A DNA stretch of 5,280 nt. Origin: an uncultured Spirochaetia bacterium. Lineage in GTDB: Bacteria; Spirochaetota; UBA4802; JAGODF01. The stretch is taken from the NCBI GenBank assembly GCA_937967705.1, contig CALCJG010000478.1, positions 1 to 5,280 of the forward strand. The letters run 5' to 3'. The notes below the pieces were generated by a model, which was not told where the DNA came from, made no database searches, and saw only the letters and a program-made list of their open reading frames with translations. The position numbers and the translations under genes are program-made. Of this stretch, positions 4,429-5,280 are shown one piece after another. Within the stretch, counting starts at the first letter, position 1, and each line of letters begins with the position of its first letter.

Positions 4429-5280
4429 TGCAGGATCATTTCACTCGGATGCTCAAAAAATCAGGTAGACGCGGAAAGACTGAACGGGTTCCTCTTCTCC
4501 GCGGGATTCAGAGAGGCCCTGTCGGAGGATGACGCGGATATCCTGATCGTCAATACCTGCGGTTTCATAGAAGATGCCAAAAGGGAGTCCATTGAGGTGG
4601 TCTTGGATGCCCTTGAGGCCCAGAAGAGCAGACCCGGCAGTCCCCGTCCCTATATCCGTCGTTCCCTTCTGACCCGAGAGATCTTTCATCCCAGACTGGC
4701 TGTCGTGGGTTGCCTCTGTCAGCGCTATCCCGAGGCACTCAGATCCGAAATCCCCGAGGCAGATTTTATCTACGGGCTGATCGATAACAGCCTTCTCCGG
4801 GCGATGTGCGGTGCCTTCCAAATCCGCTGCGAGCGCGGCGGAGGCAAGACGAGAAAACCCCTGGTGCGTAATCTGCCCTATGATTACATCAAGATTGCCG
4901 AGGGCTGTTCCAATAACTGCAGTTATTGTGCCATCCCGCTGATACGGGGCCCTCTCAAACCCGCCTCTCCGGCCTCCATCCTCAAGGATGCGAAGGAGGC
5001 GGTTGATCGGGGAGCCGTCGAGCTGAACCTGATTGCCCAGGACATCACCTCTTATTCCCATGGAGGCAGGGGGCTTGCCCATCTAGTCCGCAGGATCAGC
5101 GCGATACCCGGGGTGGAATGGGTGCGTCTGCTCTACTGCCATCCGGATCATCTGGACGAGAGCGTTATCCGGGAAATGAGGGATAATCCCCGGGTGGTCA
5201 GATACCTCGACCTGCCCTTCCAGCACGCCAGCGTAGCCCTTCTGAGGTCCATGGGGAGGAAGGGGAGCTTCGAAAGCTAC
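4405..5280 (+). CDS. rimO: Ribosomal protein S12 (aspartate) methylthiotransferase RimO, N-terminal 292 residues (partial)
   Basis: RimO is a cytoplasmic radical-SAM iron-sulfur enzyme that adds a methylthio group to a conserved aspartate of ribosomal protein S12. The N-terminal UPF0004/MTTase domain has its three cluster cysteines: Cys16 (IISLGCSKNQVDAERL), Cys52 (VNTCGFIEDAKRESIE) and Cys103 (VVGCLCQRYPE). The radical-SAM cluster motif is GCSNNCSYC with Cys168, Cys172 and Cys175. NLIAQDITSY, EWVRLLYCHPDHL and LDLPFQHAS are RimO-type motifs that argue against MiaB. About 140 residues (the rest of the radical-SAM domain and the TRAM domain) lie beyond the edge. Two oddities: about 20 extra residues between Cys52 and Cys103 (roughly 72-95), and no ATG or GTG start. 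The frame is the same as rodZ; after its TAA the only usual start is TTG 4405. The rarer ATC 4435 or ATT 4438, downstream of GAGGGGG, are alternatives that would put the start just before SLGC. Confidence 0.88.
   Translation, partial: MFLSRGLTCRIISLGCSKNQVDAERLNGFLFSAGFREALSEDDADILIVNTCGFIEDAKRESIEVVLDALEAQKSRPGSPRPYIRRSLLTREIFHPRLAVVGCLCQRYPEALRSEIPEADFIYGLIDNSLLRAMCGAFQIRCERGGGKTRKPLVRNLPYDYIKIAEGCSNNCSYCAIPLIRGPLKPASPASILKDAKEAVDRGAVELNLIAQDITSYSHGGRGLAHLVRRISAIPGVEWVRLLYCHPDHLDESVIREMRDNPRVVRYLDLPFQHASVALLRSMGRKGSFESY

Noticed and set aside
4453..5082. 209-codon minus-strand frame
   Set aside because: It is antisense to rimO, which carries all expected cluster cysteines on the plus strand.

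Overview
The window looks like chromosomal DNA from a diderm (Gram-negative-type) bacterium of moderate G+C, with an AT-rich intergenic block in the middle. The order lolA - rodZ-like - rimO, and an HTH/TM/DUF4115 protein with an extra periplasmic domain, remind me of Spirochaetota (Leptospira-like lineages). A Desulfobacterota-type genome is an alternative. This assignment rests on recall of gene order and protein style, not on a search.

Layout. (1) Positions 1-1570, minus strand: the first 523 residues of a multidomain PAS/GAF signalling protein whose C-terminal output domain lies outside the window. Its best ribosome binding site faces a four-codon in-frame minicistron rather than the apparent start codon. 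(2) Positions 1571-2560: about 1 kb between the two divergent blocks. It holds a 62-codon gene on the minus strand (1940-2128) behind a good-looking sigma70-type promoter with an A-tract. It also holds a structured leader for the PAS gene and a structured leader for the plus-strand operon. (3) Positions 2561-5280, plus strand: a compact operon of lolA (periplasmic lipoprotein carrier), a rodZ-like gene (membrane-anchored HTH protein tied to MreB/cell shape) and rimO (radical-SAM methylthiotransferase for ribosomal protein S12). The rimO gene runs off the right edge.

How it fits together. The plus-strand genes are tightly coupled. The rodZ ribosome binding site overlaps the end of lolA, and the rodZ stop codon is buried in an 8-bp hairpin whose loop carries the only ordinary rimO start candidate (TTG). 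The operon joins envelope biogenesis, cell shape and ribosome modification. I see no mobile element, CRISPR array, tRNA or rRNA. The points most worth a second look are the translation-initiation oddities at the PAS gene and at rimO, the possible pseudoknot in the lolA leader, and the small minus-strand gene.
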